From contig SDUX01000003.1 of NCBI GenBank assembly GCA_008729055.1, forward strand, positions 1,054,001-1,118,000: DNA of 64,000 nucleotides. The letters are read 5' to 3'. A program made the translations under genes and the position numbers. The DNA comes from Pyropia haitanensis (Eukaryota > Rhodophyta > Bangiophyceae > Bangiales > Bangiaceae). This document shows, piece by piece, positions 1-10,601 of the stretch; positions within the stretch are counted from its first letter, which is position 1, and each line of letters begins with the position of its first letter. The notes under the pieces are model-generated. The model worked only from the letters and a program-made list of their open reading frames with translations. It did not search any database and was not told the DNA's origin.

Positions 1-2645
1 GCGGCCAGAGGGGAGGAGCCGCCCCCGCGCCGCCGCCGCCGCCGCCACAGGCGGATGCGGGAGGAGGAGGCACTGGAGGGGGCGCCACGCTTCGCCACCG
101 CCGCCCTCTCATCAGCGGCTCCGCCGCCGCACCACCCGTCGGCCTCGCCGTCGCTGTCCACCGCCCAGCAGCCGTCCATGCCGTCGGCGGCGCGACAGAG
201 GCCACGGCGCCCCGTGTCGCTGTCGCTGTGGCTGTCGTTGTCGCTGTCGCTGTCGCTGTCGCTGCGACTTGACGGGTCGGGGGCCCTCCCCAGCGCCCAC
301 GCGTCGGGCCGGTGCGCGCGGCTGGGACCAAAGCGGCCAAACGGGTCGCGGGGATGGGTGGTGGCCACCAGAGGGGAGGTCACCCCCGCGTCGGCCGCAC
401 CAGGAGGACACGCCACCCGAGGGGGGGGGGTGGGGGCCACCACAAACAGGGCCATCGGAGGGGAATAGGACGCAGCGGCGTCAGCGCCCACGCTGGCCTT
501 GTGGGGGGGGAGGTCAACATCGGCGGCCGCTGCCGCCGTCGCCGCCACCGCCGTCAACGCGCCGGGCTCAGCCCCAGACGCGGTGGCACGGCCACGCGCC
601 CTGCGGCTGCCGCGGTGACCCCCCCCCGGCGCCGCCAGCAGTCCCGCCGACGCCGCGGCCAGCCACAGGAGCCGCCCAAGCACCAGCAGCCGGAGGGTGG
701 ACCCCGCGGCCGCGGCCGCGGCGGCGGCGAGCCCCACCCCCACCCGCGCGGCGGGGCGGCCCGCCAGCAGCGGCGAGAGCAGCCCCACCAGCGGCGTGCG
801 GCTGCCGTTGACGACCACACCCACCGCCCACGGCGGCAGGGCCACCGCGGTGCCCGCCGCGTGGGCCACCCCCACCACCAACAGGGCGGCCTGGGCGGCG
901 GCGAGCGCGCGGAACCAGCACGCCGGGCTCGCCGCGATGGCCGCCAGCTGCACGCTCGCCAGGTGCGGCGCAAACAGCGCCGACAGCGCCGCCGCGACGG
1001 CCAGCACCCGGTCGGTGCGGGCGCCAAAGAGGGCGCCCCCGACCCCGCCGGGCGGGTCGGGCAGCACGACCACGCCGAGCCACGTGGACGGCGCCGTCGC
1101 GGCGAGGGCCGTCCAGATGACGGGCAGCAAGCCAAGGGTGGCGGCAAGGCCAACCGCCGACACGGCGACGCAGCTGGGAAAGGTGGTGGCGGCGGCGGCA
1201 GCGGCGACCGTCACCACCGCGGCCAGCGCCACGGCAGCGACGCCCCCACACGACGCCCGCGGCGCGGCGGCAACGAGCACCTGCCACGCCGCCGCCTGGT
1301 CCACCACCCCGCCCGCCACGGACGCGGCTAGCGCCGCCGCCACCGCCATCGCCGCGGCCACCTGGACGTGCCGGCCGAGCACCGACCCCAGCAGCGCCGG
1401 CAGGGACCGCGGATGGCGGTGCACCGACAAGAGGGCGGCGAGGAGGTAGCCCGTCGTCACGGCGGTTGCGGCAAGGCCCACCAGCAGGGCCACCGTGGCG
1501 GCAAGTCCGAGGGTGGCCACCGACCGGGGGACGGCCGCGAGGGACGACCCGCCCGTGTCGGCCGCGAGGATGACCGACAGGAGCACCCACGGCACGCCCC
1601 TGCCAGGGGACAGGGGGGTTCGGCTGAGGCGGCCCATAAAACCGCCATCGCAACCACCACCGGCGGCGACGCCGCCGCCTCCCCCCTGGGTGGTGACCGC
1701 GGCTGGGGTAGCTGGACGGCAAGGCGGTGCTGCTTGCGGTCTTGATGGCGGTGCGTCAGTGGTGGTGGCGGTGCCGGGCGGCCGGGTGTCGTCCGCGGCG
1801 CCAGCAGTCGCTGCCGTGCCGTCGGGCACCCACGACCCGCGCGACGGGGAGGCCAAGTTGAGGAGCCCGGTGAACGACGAGAAGCGCCCGGAAAAAAGGG
1901 GCGACGACAGCCGCCCAGGGGTGCGCCACGTCGTCGCCCCCGCCGACGCCGGCGCGTCTGGGGAGAAACCACCCGGCGGCACGCGCAGCTCCGCGCCGTC
2001 CCGCGTGCCGGCAGGCGAGCCCGCCGCGGCCCCGCGACCGTCCGTGCCCACCAAGCCCATCACGCGGGGCGACACAAACACGACCACCGTGTCGCTGGCG
2101 CGGAGGAGCTCATCTTGGGATGGCTGGGGGCGGGCAACGGCGAGGAGTCCCCGCCGCGCCAAGGGGGACGCGCCCGCCCCGCCGCCTCCTCCCGCTTGGA
2201 CCCCTCCAACGCCGCCGCCGCCGCCACCGCCGCCGCTGCCGCCGCCGCTGCCGCCGCCGCCACCACCGCGGTACCACCGGTGCGCCACCGTCGGCGACGC
2301 GAGGAGCAGCACCTCCCCCAAGGGGGACGCGGCGTCCAGCGCCGCCGCCGCGCCGCCGCCGCCGCCGCCGCCGCCACCGCGGCCTGGCGTTGACGACAGC
2401 AGCAGCGTGTCGGCGTCGACGCTGGGCGGGCCCGCCCAGTCCTCGCCGAGAAACGCCGACGTGGACGCGGCGGGGGAGAGCAGCTCCGCCGCTGTCACCG
2501 CCGGCGGTGGCGGTGGCCGCCGCGCCAGGCGGGTGGGGATGCGCCGGGGGGAGGCGCCGGCGGCCGCCGCGTCCCACGCGCCGGCCGTCGGCACGGCAGG
2601 GGCGGGCGGGTGGAGGCGTCGCGGGTCCCCGCCGGGACCGTCCAT
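1..2645 (-). CDS. Left-truncated multi-pass membrane protein, possibly AAAP-type amino acid permease
   Basis: The frame is open from an ATG at 2645 to the left edge, about 881 codons with no stop, so the 3' end lies outside. I checked the frame for stops by hand. Residues 1-330 are low complexity with Gly, Ala and Pro runs. A second in-frame ATG at 1637 (about residue 337) precedes a series of hydrophobic helices running to about position 640. The stretch near 1600-1440 ('SSLAAVPRSVATLGLA' followed by two helices) resembles the first helices of the AAAP/SLC38 amino acid permease family, and helices near 1365-1300, 1255-1195, 1170-1110 and 1000-900 continue the pattern. Beyond the membrane part, a Ser-Asp repeat at 213-270 suggests an acidic soluble tail. 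The membrane nature is directly visible; the AAAP assignment is inference, and another polytopic transporter is possible. Confidence 0.45.
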   Translation of the reverse strand, partial: MDGPGGDPRRLHPPAPAVPTAGAWDAAAAGASPRRIPTRLARRPPPPPAVTAAELLSPAASTSAFLGEDWAGPPSVDADTLLLSSTPGRGGGGGGGGGAAAALDAASPLGEVLLLASPTVAHRWYRGGGGGGSGGGSGGGGGGGGVGGVQAGGGGGAGASPLARRGLLAVARPQPSQDELLRASDTVVVFVSPRVMGLVGTDGRGAAAGSPAGTRDGAELRVPPGGFSPDAPASAGATTWRTPGRLSSPLFSGRFSSFTGLLNLASPSRGSWVPDGTAATAGAADDTRPPGTATTTDAPPSRPQAAPPCRPATPAAVTTQGGGGGVAAGGGCDGGFMGRLSRTPLSPGRGVPWVLLSVILAADTGGSSLAAVPRSVATLGLAATVALLVGLAATAVTTGYLLAALLSVHRHPRSLPALLGSVLGRHVQVAAAMAVAAALAASVAGGVVDQAAAWQVLVAAAPRASCGGVAAVALAAVVTVAAAAAATTFPSCVAVSAVGLAATLGLLPVIWTALAATAPSTWLGVVVLPDPPGGVGGALFGARTDRVLAVAAALSALFAPHLASVQLAAIAASPACWFRALAAAQAALLVVGVAHAAGTAVALPPWAVGVVVNGSRTPLVGLLSPLLAGRPAARVGVGLAAAAAAAAGSTLRLLVLGRLLWLAAASAGLLAAPGGGHRGSRRARGRATASGAEPGALTAVAATAAAAADVDLPPHKASVGADAAASYSPPMALFVVAPTPPPRVACPPGAADAGVTSPLVATTHPRDPFGRFGPSRAHRPDAWALGRAPDPSSRSDSDSDSDNDSHSDSDTGRRGLCRAADGMDGCWAVDSDGEADGWCGGGAADERAAVAKRGAPSSASSSRIRLWRRRRRRGGGSSPLA
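212..270. repeat. Hexanucleotide (TCGCTG)n tract coding (Ser-Asp)n
   Basis: A short, slightly degenerate TCGCTG/TGTCGC tandem repeat. On the minus strand it lies in the frame of the membrane protein and codes alternating Ser and Asp with a few substitutions. Confidence 0.8.
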
Positions 2646-3878
2646 CCCACCGCCCAAAACGGGGAACCGCCGCTGCCGTGTGGGGGGGCGTGACGTTGCC
2701 GCCACGCTCTAGCGGCCGTGGAAAAAAAAAAAAAAAAGGGGGTACCGCAACGAGACGGGACGACGGGGGGGGAAGGCGGCTCTGGGGACGGGGCAGGAGC
2801 GCCCTAACGGATGCAAACAGAAACGGGTGGCTCGCAGAGGTGGCCGCGACGGGACGGTGAAGATGGTCGACGCGGGGACGGCGTGGCCGGGCGGGGTCGC
2901 CGGTCGTGGCGACGCGGCGCGGCCGGTTCGCGCCGGTCACGTCACGGCGGCGGCACCGATGGTGGGCCACACTCGCGGCGGGGGCGCCCGCCGTGACGCT
3001 ACGGCGCCATCAGCCATGGAGGTCCACGGGCGTTGATGGGGAGGGCGGCAGGGGCGGGAACCCCGCCGCCCCACCCCCGCCTCCCCCCACACGCTGGTCA
3101 AGAGCGGAATTGGGGACGCCCACCCCCCCCCCCCCTGCTCCCACCACGCAAGAGGCGGCGGCCATAGCGGTGCGCCACCCCCCCCGCCCTCCACCCACCC
3201 ACCCGCCGCCCATCGACCCCCCCCCCCCCCCCAAACTGACGCTGCCCCTCCCCCCCCCCCTCACCCCGCGCCCCTCCCCGTCCCCCCTGTGCGCCGCCCC
3301 TACACCAACACCGCCAGCGCCCATCCCCCCCCCCCACCCCCCCCCCCCCCCCAACCCCCCACCCACCCCCGCCCACCACGGGCGGGAATGCACGGCGGCA
3401 ACAGCAACCGCAGCGTCAGCGTCGGTGGCAGCGGCAGCGGTGGCGGCGGCGGTGGCGGTGGCGGTGGCGGTGGTGCCGCCGCCGACCCCGACGCGGCCAC
3501 GACCACCGCCGCCGGCGCGGCCGACGGCGGGCGCGGCGGCACCCCCCCCCCCCCCCGCCGCCAGGCGGACAAACCACCAAGGATGGGCGTCCGCGCCGTT
3601 GAGGGGCGGGGGGGGGGGGCGGGGACCTCCAAACGCAGCGGCGGCAGCGGCAGCCGCGGCACGTGCCACGCGCGCGGGGGTGGGGTGGGAGGGGGGGGGG
3701 GGGAGGGGGGGGAAGGGTGAGTCGGACGCGCGCGGAGGGCGGCGGGGGGGGGGGGAAGGGTGGGTCGGACGCGCGCGGAAGGCGGCGGGGGGGGGGGGGG
3801 CTGACGCGGCCAATTCGCCAATCGTCTGGCCGCCGCCGCCGGGACGGCCCGCGGCCTGCCGGGTCGCGACCGTGGGCG
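2646..3878. other. Intergenic low-complexity DNA
   Basis: Lies between the starts and ends of two minus-strand genes. It holds a run of 16 A near 2720-2736 and then, from 3120 to 3820, dense poly-C tracts followed by poly-G tracts, GGT/GGC triplets and no conserved coding signal in any frame. Long open frames here come from the absence of A/T-rich stop codons. Confidence 0.6.
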
Positions 3879-6356
3879 TCACCGCGACGGCGATCCCAGA
3901 CGGAGGATATCAACAACAGAGCACCAAGCCCGGACCGCGTGTCGTGCAGGCGTCGTCTTCCCCTCCCGTTCCCGCTGTCGATTCCCCCCCCCCGCCCCCC
4001 CCCACCCTTCCCCCGACCGGCCGGCCGTCCCCGCGGGCGCGGCCGGCGGTGCGCCACCGCGTTCCCGCCCGGTGGGCAGCGCTCCCCCCCCCCCCCCTGC
4101 CCCTCTCAAGCCGCCCCCCCCTCTCCCCTCCCCCCAGTCCCCCGCCGCCAGCGCAGGCGGCGGCCCGCCCCACCGCCGCCGCCGTCGCCGCCGCCGCCGT
4201 CGCCGCCATTGCCGCCGCCACCACCGGCCGCCGCCGCGGTTGGCGGCACGGCAACGTCGGCGCCCCCCCCCCGTCCCCCCTTCCCCCCCCCCCACCCTCC
4301 CCCTCCACCCCCACCTTGTCGGCCGCGCTGCCGCCGCCGCCGCCGTCGGCGTCGGTGGCGTCCTCCCCCCCCCCCAACCCGCCGCCACCCGTGCCACCAC
4401 CGCCGGCGGCCGCAGGGCGACCGCGTAGAGGCCGCCGCTGAGGAGCACAAACCCGACGCACCACCCCGCGGTGAGGCCGACGAGCAGGCCGCGGCGGTAG
4501 CCGTTGCGTGCCGTCACGAGGAGCGTCTCGGAGAGGAGCAGCCGCGCGCCGGTCAGGTCGGGCGCCCCCCCGCCGGGGGCGGCGCCCACGTACTCGACGT
4601 GCAGCGCGTGGCGGCGGCCCGCGGCGCGGAACGCGGCGCCCTCGCCTTCCGCGACCGCCAGCGTGAGGAGCCCCGCGAGGCTAAACAGGCCGCCCAAGCC
4701 GGTGGCGGCAAACGTGGCCTTGGCGGCAAGGTCCCACGCGCCAACGGGCGCCGCGACGAGGCATACCGCCTGCGCGACGAGCGCGGGCGCGACCACGACA
4801 ATGGCAAGGACAATGTCCGACGCGGCGGCGGGCGGCGGCGGCGCGTCGGCACGGAAGAGGGGCGCGTCAAACGCGCGGGCGAGGCGGTCCGTTGTCGACC
4901 GGCGGGCGTCGCGCTCGGCCAGCCGCAGCAGCGCGTAGGCGTCGGCGGGGGTGGCGGGCGCGGCGGCGGCCGCCACGCCGGGCAGGGCGGGCGCCACGCA
5001 CGTGCCGAGCGACGCGGCGAGCGCCGCCTCGGAGGGCGCCGCCGCGGCCACCTCCCGTGAGCCCGTGCCGGCCAGCCACGCCGCCCGCGGCGCGTACGCG
5101 GCGGACACGGGCACCGCACACGGCGGCGGCGGCGGCACGGCCGCCGCCGCGGCGGCCGGCACCCACGTCCACGCCACGTCCACCGTTGGCACGTCGCCTT
5201 CGGTCGCGACAACGACCTCGTCGCCGCCGTTGGCGCGCCCAGAGACGCGGAGCGCGGGCGCGGCGGCGGCCGCGTCGGGGACGGCGCCCCCACAGTACCG
5301 CTCGGGGTCCGTGACAAACGCGGCGGCGGGGGGCTGGCAAAACGCAAACGCCGCCAGCTCCACCGCCGCCGACCGCCGGTAGCCGCCCGCCGCCGCGACG
5401 GCGGCCGGGCCCCCCCGCGTCAGGCGTGCGTGGAAGGGCGTCAGCGACGTGACGGTGATGGCGGGGGGGGGGCCCCAGAGGGTGCTGTTGGGCAGCCACG
5501 CCGGGTCGACCTGCACCGCCCGCCCCAGTGACAGGACGTCGTGCTCAAACATGGGCACGGGGCCCGGCGCCGGTAGCGCGCCGCCCTCCCCGGCGGTTGG
5601 TGTGCGCGTGATGATGGTCGGCGTGGCGTTGACCGCGGCGGGCGGCGCGCCCGGCGCAGGCGTCGGCGGCAGTGGCAGCAGCGTCGCGACCGCGCTAAAG
5701 TCCGAGCAGTTGGCGTTGAGGCACACGCCGCCGGTCAGGCGCGTCAGCGCGACCACCTCCCAGTCCCCTGACGCGCGCACCACCGCCCCGCCGACGCTGT
5801 TGCGCTGGAGGGTGAGCAGCCGCGCCACGTCCGCCTCGTACTCGAGCCCGTCGTCCGTAAACGGGTGGACCATGGACCACGGCGCGCCCGCCGGCGGGCC
5901 CGCCTCGAGCAGCTTGACGCGGCTGGTGAGCGCCGACGCGGCGCCCGCCAGCCGCCGGTCGTCGGCGATCCAGTCGGTGCCAAACAGCTGCGCGTGGCCA
6001 ACGCCGGCGAGGTTGCTGTCGGGGGTGGGCAGCGCGAGGAGCAGCTCGGGGTTGTCCACCGGCGCGACGCAGGTTGCGTCGGGGAGGGGGCGGAACGTGG
6101 ACGGCGCGTCGGCCGGCTCAGCGGGGCGGATGGAGAAGCCGCGGCGGCCGCCGCTGCCGACGGGCGAGCGGTCGTTGCAGGTGAAGGACGGGAGCAGGTG
6201 GAAGCGCCCAATGGTCCCGTCGGGCAGGGCGGGGAAGGGCTTGGCCGCGGCGGGGTGCGGGGGGGAAGCGGTGAGCACCGCCACCGCCGCGGCGGCGGTG
6301 GCGAGAAGGCACCCCGCCAGGCGGGCGGGGCGCCACGGCGGGAGAGGGCGCGCCAT
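3879..6356 (-). CDS. Secreted/membrane protein with large lumenal domain and three C-terminal helices, unknown function
   Basis: The start is set at the ATG at 6356 because it begins a clear signal peptide (Arg/Pro-rich n-region, then 'LLATAAAAVAVLTA' and an Ala-x-Ala cleavage site). An upstream in-frame ATG at 6731 would put 125 poorly conserved-looking residues before it. About 480 lumenal residues follow, with several Cys and N-glycosylation-like sites (for example 'NSTLWG', 'NCSD'). Three membrane helices lie at about residues 513-535, 552-570 and 619-645. After about residue 650 the frame becomes an Arg/Gly/Trp-rich tail through poly-G/poly-C DNA, so the true C-terminus may be earlier. 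I do not recognise the family. A cell-surface or endomembrane role is inference from topology. Confidence 0.65.
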   Translation of the reverse strand: MARPLPPWRPARLAGCLLATAAAAVAVLTASPPHPAAAKPFPALPDGTIGRFHLLPSFTCNDRSPVGSGGRRGFSIRPAEPADAPSTFRPLPDATCVAPVDNPELLLALPTPDSNLAGVGHAQLFGTDWIADDRRLAGAASALTSRVKLLEAGPPAGAPWSMVHPFTDDGLEYEADVARLLTLQRNSVGGAVVRASGDWEVVALTRLTGGVCLNANCSDFSAVATLLPLPPTPAPGAPPAAVNATPTIITRTPTAGEGGALPAPGPVPMFEHDVLSLGRAVQVDPAWLPNSTLWGPPPAITVTSLTPFHARLTRGGPAAVAAAGGYRRSAAVELAAFAFCQPPAAAFVTDPERYCGGAVPDAAAAAPALRVSGRANGGDEVVVATEGDVPTVDVAWTWVPAAAAAAVPPPPPCAVPVSAAYAPRAAWLAGTGSREVAAAAPSEAALAASLGTCVAPALPGVAAAAAPATPADAYALLRLAERDARRSTTDRLARAFDAPLFRADAPPPPAAASDIVLAIVVVAPALVAQAVCLVAAPVGAWDLAAKATFAATGLGGLFSLAGLLTLAVAEGEGAAFRAAGRRHALHVEYVGAAPGGGAPDLTGARLLLSETLLVTARNGYRRGLLVGLTAGWCVGFVLLSGGLYAVALRPPAVVARVAAGWGGGRTPPTPTAAAAAARPTRWGWRGRVGGGEGGTGGGRRRCRAANRGGGRWWRRQWRRRRRRRRRRRWGGPPPALAAGDWGEGRGGGGLRGAGGGGGALPTGRERGGAPPAAPAGTAGRSGEGWGGAGGGNRQREREGKTTPARHAVRAWCSVVDILRLGSPSR

Positions 6357-7208
6357 GAGGCCAGGCCGTCGAGGGACCTGCTGGTGGACGCAGGCGGTAG
6401 GGAGTGGTGAACGCGGAGGGGACCCCAGGCTGCTGGGGGGGGAACAGGGTGCTTGCAAGGAGGGCCGACCCCGACGCAGGTGCGTGACAATGGCAGCCAC
6501 CGCTTTGATGACCGAGGACGCAGACAAAAAGACGACGTTGTCTGTCCCCGCTCCTGTTCTTGTGCGGTGCATGCCGCTCCGTTGCCTGGAAACAAAGCCC
6601 TCGAACGGGGGTCCGTTCGGCACCGCACAATAGCCGCCCCGTTGGCTTGGCGGTCGGGGGAGCACCCGCGCGCTGCTGCCAAATGCGCTGGACGTTGGTG
6701 CCAGGCTGGACAAAACAACAGCATCATCCATGAAGTCTTCGACTAGTTTCTTGGGCGCGCGCCACGGCGCTGCCGACCATCACCCGTCAGTGCCTAGTGA
6801 CCACCTGTGGACGCCAGTCCCCAGAAACCGATAGCTACGCACCGCGCCGCTCCCTTGCTAGAGCCCCCTATCACGGAGGACAAGATCAAGCGGACGGGTG
6901 GGTGCGTGCCTTTGCAACGGTCACTGTGGAGGAGCGGTCCGGCGATGGGTGATACGAAGCTCCGTCACTGCCAAGAGACACATGCATTTGATTGGCACGT
7001 GCTTCACCTGCCGCGCGCCCCCGAGCCTGTCCATGAGGGCACGTCTTGACGGCGGAACTCGGGCGTGTCTCAGACAAAGAACAGAGGCAGAGAGCTTTCC
7101 TATTGGTCAGAAGTGGAAACATGCTTCGCGCACTCGATGAGCCGGGCGTCTGGGGCACAAGAACTTACTCAGACATTTTCAAGTAAAACGAACTGCCAAC
7201 ATGCTTCG

Positions 7209-7247
7209 TTTGTGGTCGGAAATGCAGTGTGTTTTTCCGACCACAAA
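7209..7247. repeat. Perfect 14-bp inverted repeat (hairpin)
   Basis: TTTGTGGTCGGAAA at 7209-7222 pairs with TTTCCGACCACAAA at 7234-7247 across an 11-nt loop. It lies in intergenic DNA. It could be a transcribed stem-loop, a small RNA precursor or a transposon remnant; nothing else identifies it. Confidence 0.85.
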
Positions 7248-7769
7248 AAAACACGCCGTCGCCGCAAAACAAGATCCGCAAGGGCAGACGAGAGAACCTC
7301 TTCGGGGCTCTCCGAGCTTCCAGCCTCCTGCTGTCCACAGACAGATCACGATCTGCGAGGCGCGCTGCAGCTCGTGGTCTCGCCCCTCCAGCCCACTCGA
7401 AGTGCGAGAGCGGTCCGGGCTCACAACAGTGTGGCTTCATTTCGAAGTGCCCCCAACCATCCAGGCGTGACCGCCGTCGTCACTCCCAGCTTGACGTCCC
7501 AGTCGTCATCCTCCCCCTTCATCCCCTCCTATTGCGCAAGCGACTACACACTGACATGGAAGAATACCGGTTCGAGGAGAAAAACGAGCTCGTCGTGAGG
7601 GGTGAGCACGGGCACAGGACCGGACGGTGTGATGTCACTCGTTGTGGACCCCTGATGTGTGCGCGCGGCCGCAGGCACGCCGTCTCTCCTCGAGCAATCG
7701 TGGTGTGCAAGGAGGTAGCCCACCCCTCGCCGTCGTATCCCCCAGTCACCAACGATTGCTCGTGAACAT

Positions 7770-7901
7770 TGTCTAGTCGTCAAGACAGGGCGTGTCTGGC
7801 TGCGTGCGCCGACGGAATTACAGCCTGTGTTTTGTGCTTTCGCAGACACTTTCCAGATGTCGTCAAGACACGCCCTGAGGCCGGGATGTGCTGTCTAGTC
7901 G
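7770..7901. repeat. Compact cluster of nested direct and inverted repeats
   Basis: GTCGTCAAGACA occurs at 7776-7787 and again at 7859-7870. TGTCTAGTCG occurs at 7770-7779 and 7892-7901. CAGGGCGTGTCT at 7786-7797 is the reverse complement of AGACACGCCCTG at 7866-7877. Such an arrangement is typical of a degraded small mobile element or a regulatory array. Confidence 0.7.
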
Positions 7902-8222
7902 GACAGAACGGCGGCTTGACCAGCAGTGGCCAGCGCATGCAGTTGAAATGTCACTTACGCTGCACTAGGAGTTCAATTGCTTGCAACGGCTGGTTCAACT
8001 CCAGCGGCTACCAGGCATAGAATAGAAAGCGCATTGGCTACCGAAATTGCGTTCGTACAAGCACACTAGCCTCGGGTTTTCGACTATTGGTTTGTATATG
8101 GAACAAAACTGACCGATCAACGGGGTGTGCGCCCCGCGACTGCGTCAAACGTCAGCCCCTGTGGCCATCCCAGCTTCCACTTCGACACGTCACATGATCT
8201 TCCACATGCAACCGTGGGCGCG

Positions 8223-9739
8223 ATGGCGTCGTCACTCCAGTGGAGCTCCCCGCGCACCCGAGCCGGTGCGGTGCAGGTCGTTTCCTCGCCACGCCGCCGA
8301 CGCGCGCCTCCCCGCCCCGCCGCCGTGGCGGCGTCGATGGCCGTTGTCGCGGCGCTGGTGTTCCCCTGGGCGGCGCCCCGCTCCGCCCTCGTCACTGGCC
8401 GCGGCCGGCAGGCGGCCGCTGCTGACGGCGGGGGCCATAGAGGCGGGCGGCCGACACCGGCGCACCACCGCCGTCTCCGCCGCCGCTGCCGGCCATCCCC
8501 GCGGTGCGCGCCCGGCATGGCGCGCGCGGCGCCCCCCATGGCCACCACCGGCAGTCCCGGCGCCGCCGCGGCGGCCACGCCCCCCCCCCTCCCAGCGGGC
8601 GCGCCCAACGGCACGGCGGCGCGGTTCCCCCCCCTGGCTTCTGCCGCCACGCCCGCAGCCCTGGCGGCGCTGACCGCCTTTTCCCCCTCCACCATCCCGC
8701 CCGCCACCTTTCTCGGCGGGTACCTTTGGCGCCTCGGGCTGACCCCCCCCCCCGGCGCCCCCCCCCCCCCCCCACCATCGCCACCCTCCGCCGGCTGCAC
8801 GCGGCACACCTGACGGCGGTGCCGTTTGAAAACCTGTCGGTCTTTGCGGCGGCCGCGGCGCTGCCAAACAGCCTGGACGCGGCGTGGGCCAAGCTCGTCA
8901 CCACCCCGCGCGGCGGCTGGTGCCTCGAGCACAACGCGGTGGCGGGGGCGGCGGCGACGCACCTCGGCTACGCCGTCACCCCGCGGCCGGGGTGGGTGCT
9001 GCGGCGGGAGCGGCGGGCCGCCGCGGCGCTGTTTGGCCTCCCCGCGGCTGGCGCGGGCGGCGGCGGCGGCAGAGGCGGTGGGGGCGGCGATGGGCGGCGG
9101 GGTGGTGCGGCGGGGGCGGCGCCAGCGGACCCCCCCCGTCACCTGGTGATGGAGGTGGGCGTGCCGGGCGCCAACGGCGGCGGAGGCACCTACGTGGTGG
9201 ACGTGGGCAACGGGCGGTCGTTTGCCTACCCGCTGCCGTTGCGCACGGCGGCGGGCGGGTGGGCGGCGGACGGGGAGGGGGGCGGGGCGGTCGCCCAGCC
9301 CGACGGCACTTGGTGGCGGGTGGTCGGGCTGGACGCCGACCCGGAGCTGGCGGGGGTGGCGGTGGGGGGGAGTACGTACCGGCTCGTCCAGTACGCGACG
9401 GCCGACGGACCACCGGGCGGGCGGGATGGAGGCGACAGCGGCGGTGGCGGCGGCGGCGGTGGCAGAGGCAGCGACGGCCGAGACGCGGTCACCCCCCCCA
9501 CCGACCCCGCCGCGTGGACGTCGTACGTTCTCCTCGACGTGGGGTCAACGGTCGCGCGGCTGGCCGACCTGGACAGCGTGCGCGACTTTTTCCAATACGA
9601 CCCCGCGTCCGTGTTTCGCAAGCACCGCCTCCTCACACTACTCGCCGACGGCGGGCGCACGCACGTGGTGCTCGTCGACAGGCGGCTCAAGGTCGTCACG
9701 TACACGCCGCCCGCCGGGGGCGCCCCCGACAGAGACTAC

Positions 9740-9787
<48 letters not shown>

Positions 9788-10024
9788 AGTGGCGGCAACG
9801 GCGACGGGGGTTGGACGGGGGGTGGCGGCACCGTGACGACGCGCACCACCGATCTGGGCGGGGACGAAGCGGCCTGGGCGGCCGCCGTCGACGCCGCGTT
9901 TGGGGTGCGGATGGAGGGGGTGGCAGCGGCGGCGCGGCTGGCGCGGGCGGCCCCGCTGCCGGCGGTGGAAGGGGGGGAGGAGCGGGGCGCGGCGGGGGGG
10001 GGCGGGCCCTTTGGTGGTCCATAA
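8223..10024 (+). CDS. NAT: Arylamine N-acetyltransferase, frame broken at one poly-C run
   Basis: Transfers the acetyl group of acetyl-CoA to arylamines or hydrazines through a Cys-His-Asp triad. The core after the break reads 'RLHAAHLTAVPFENLSV', then 'RGGWCLEH' with the catalytic Cys (about 8908-8932), 'RHLVMEV' with the His (near 9139) and 'YVVDVGNG' with the Asp (near 9200), followed by the family's later block 'DFFQYDPASVFRKHRL'. The usual NAT N-terminal helix ('FLGGYLWRLGL', ending about 8742) is in another frame. The two frames join across the runs at 8743-8753 and 8758-8773 if one C is missing. The ATG at 8223 gives an Arg-rich, then hydrophobic leader; ATGs at 8517 and 8538 are alternatives. 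Gly-rich insertions make it longer than the roughly 280-residue bacterial enzymes. Substrate unknown. Confidence 0.88.
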
Positions 10025-10601
10025 TGGCGGACCGCGGGGGGGAGGAGGAGGGGTGAGCTTGGAGGCGCGCGCGAGAGGCGAGCGAGGGCCGCACGCGCGC
10101 GGGACGCGCCAGCTGTCACGACCGGGACGCGCGCCTGCAAGAAGAAAACGTCGACCTCCTGGTGTCCAGCCGTGGTGTCCTGCCGCGGCCCGCAGCCGAG
10201 GCGCCGACGGAGCGCGCGCACCCCGCAGGATGGCGGCCTTGCCCCTGCAGCGCGCGTTGCCAGTCTGCTGCCAGCCGCCGGCGCCGGCGTGTGCGCAGCA
10301 CGGGTGCGTGCTTGGGCGCGGTGCAGGGGGAGGGGTGCGGAGTGGCGTGAGAGCCGCCGACGGGGAAGCGCTGGGGGAGATGGTGCCCTGGCGGCAAGAC
10401 CGCACGGCGGCCAGGCACGAGCGGAATGGGCGAGGCAGGCAGACGCGGGGTCCGCTTGCGGCGCTCACCCCACCCATGTCCATGGGTTCAGGGCGAGACC
10501 GGGGCGCGCGTGCCGGCGCGCGGCGTCGCTCCGTGCCCCCCCCCCCCCCCCCCCCTCCCGATCGACTCGAGATCGCGATAGGCTCGGCGGGCCGCCGCCC
10601 C
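10025..10601. other. Convergent 3' intergenic region
   Basis: Lies between the stop codons of the acetyltransferase (+) and CSB/ERCC6 (-). It holds a poly-C tract at about 10535-10558 and no coding signal I can support. Confidence 0.6.

Larger units (their letters stand above)
6357..8222. other. Divergent intergenic region of lower GC
   Basis: Separates the minus-strand secreted protein from the plus-strand acetyltransferase. It has near-balanced base composition from about 6500 to 8120, no long homopolymers and only short, unconvincing frames. It contains a perfect hairpin (7209-7247) and a compact cluster of direct and inverted repeats (7770-7901). Promoters for both flanking genes should lie here, but I see no definite TATA box. 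Confidence 0.6.

Noticed and set aside
3010..3882. Overlapping frames on both strands in poly-C/poly-G DNA
   Set aside because: Entirely Pro, Gly and Ala with no motif; interpreted as low-complexity intergenic sequence.
8743..10024. Acetyltransferase as a pseudogene
   Set aside because: The single break is in a 16-nt C run and the catalytic triad and all blocks are intact, so a run-length error is more likely.
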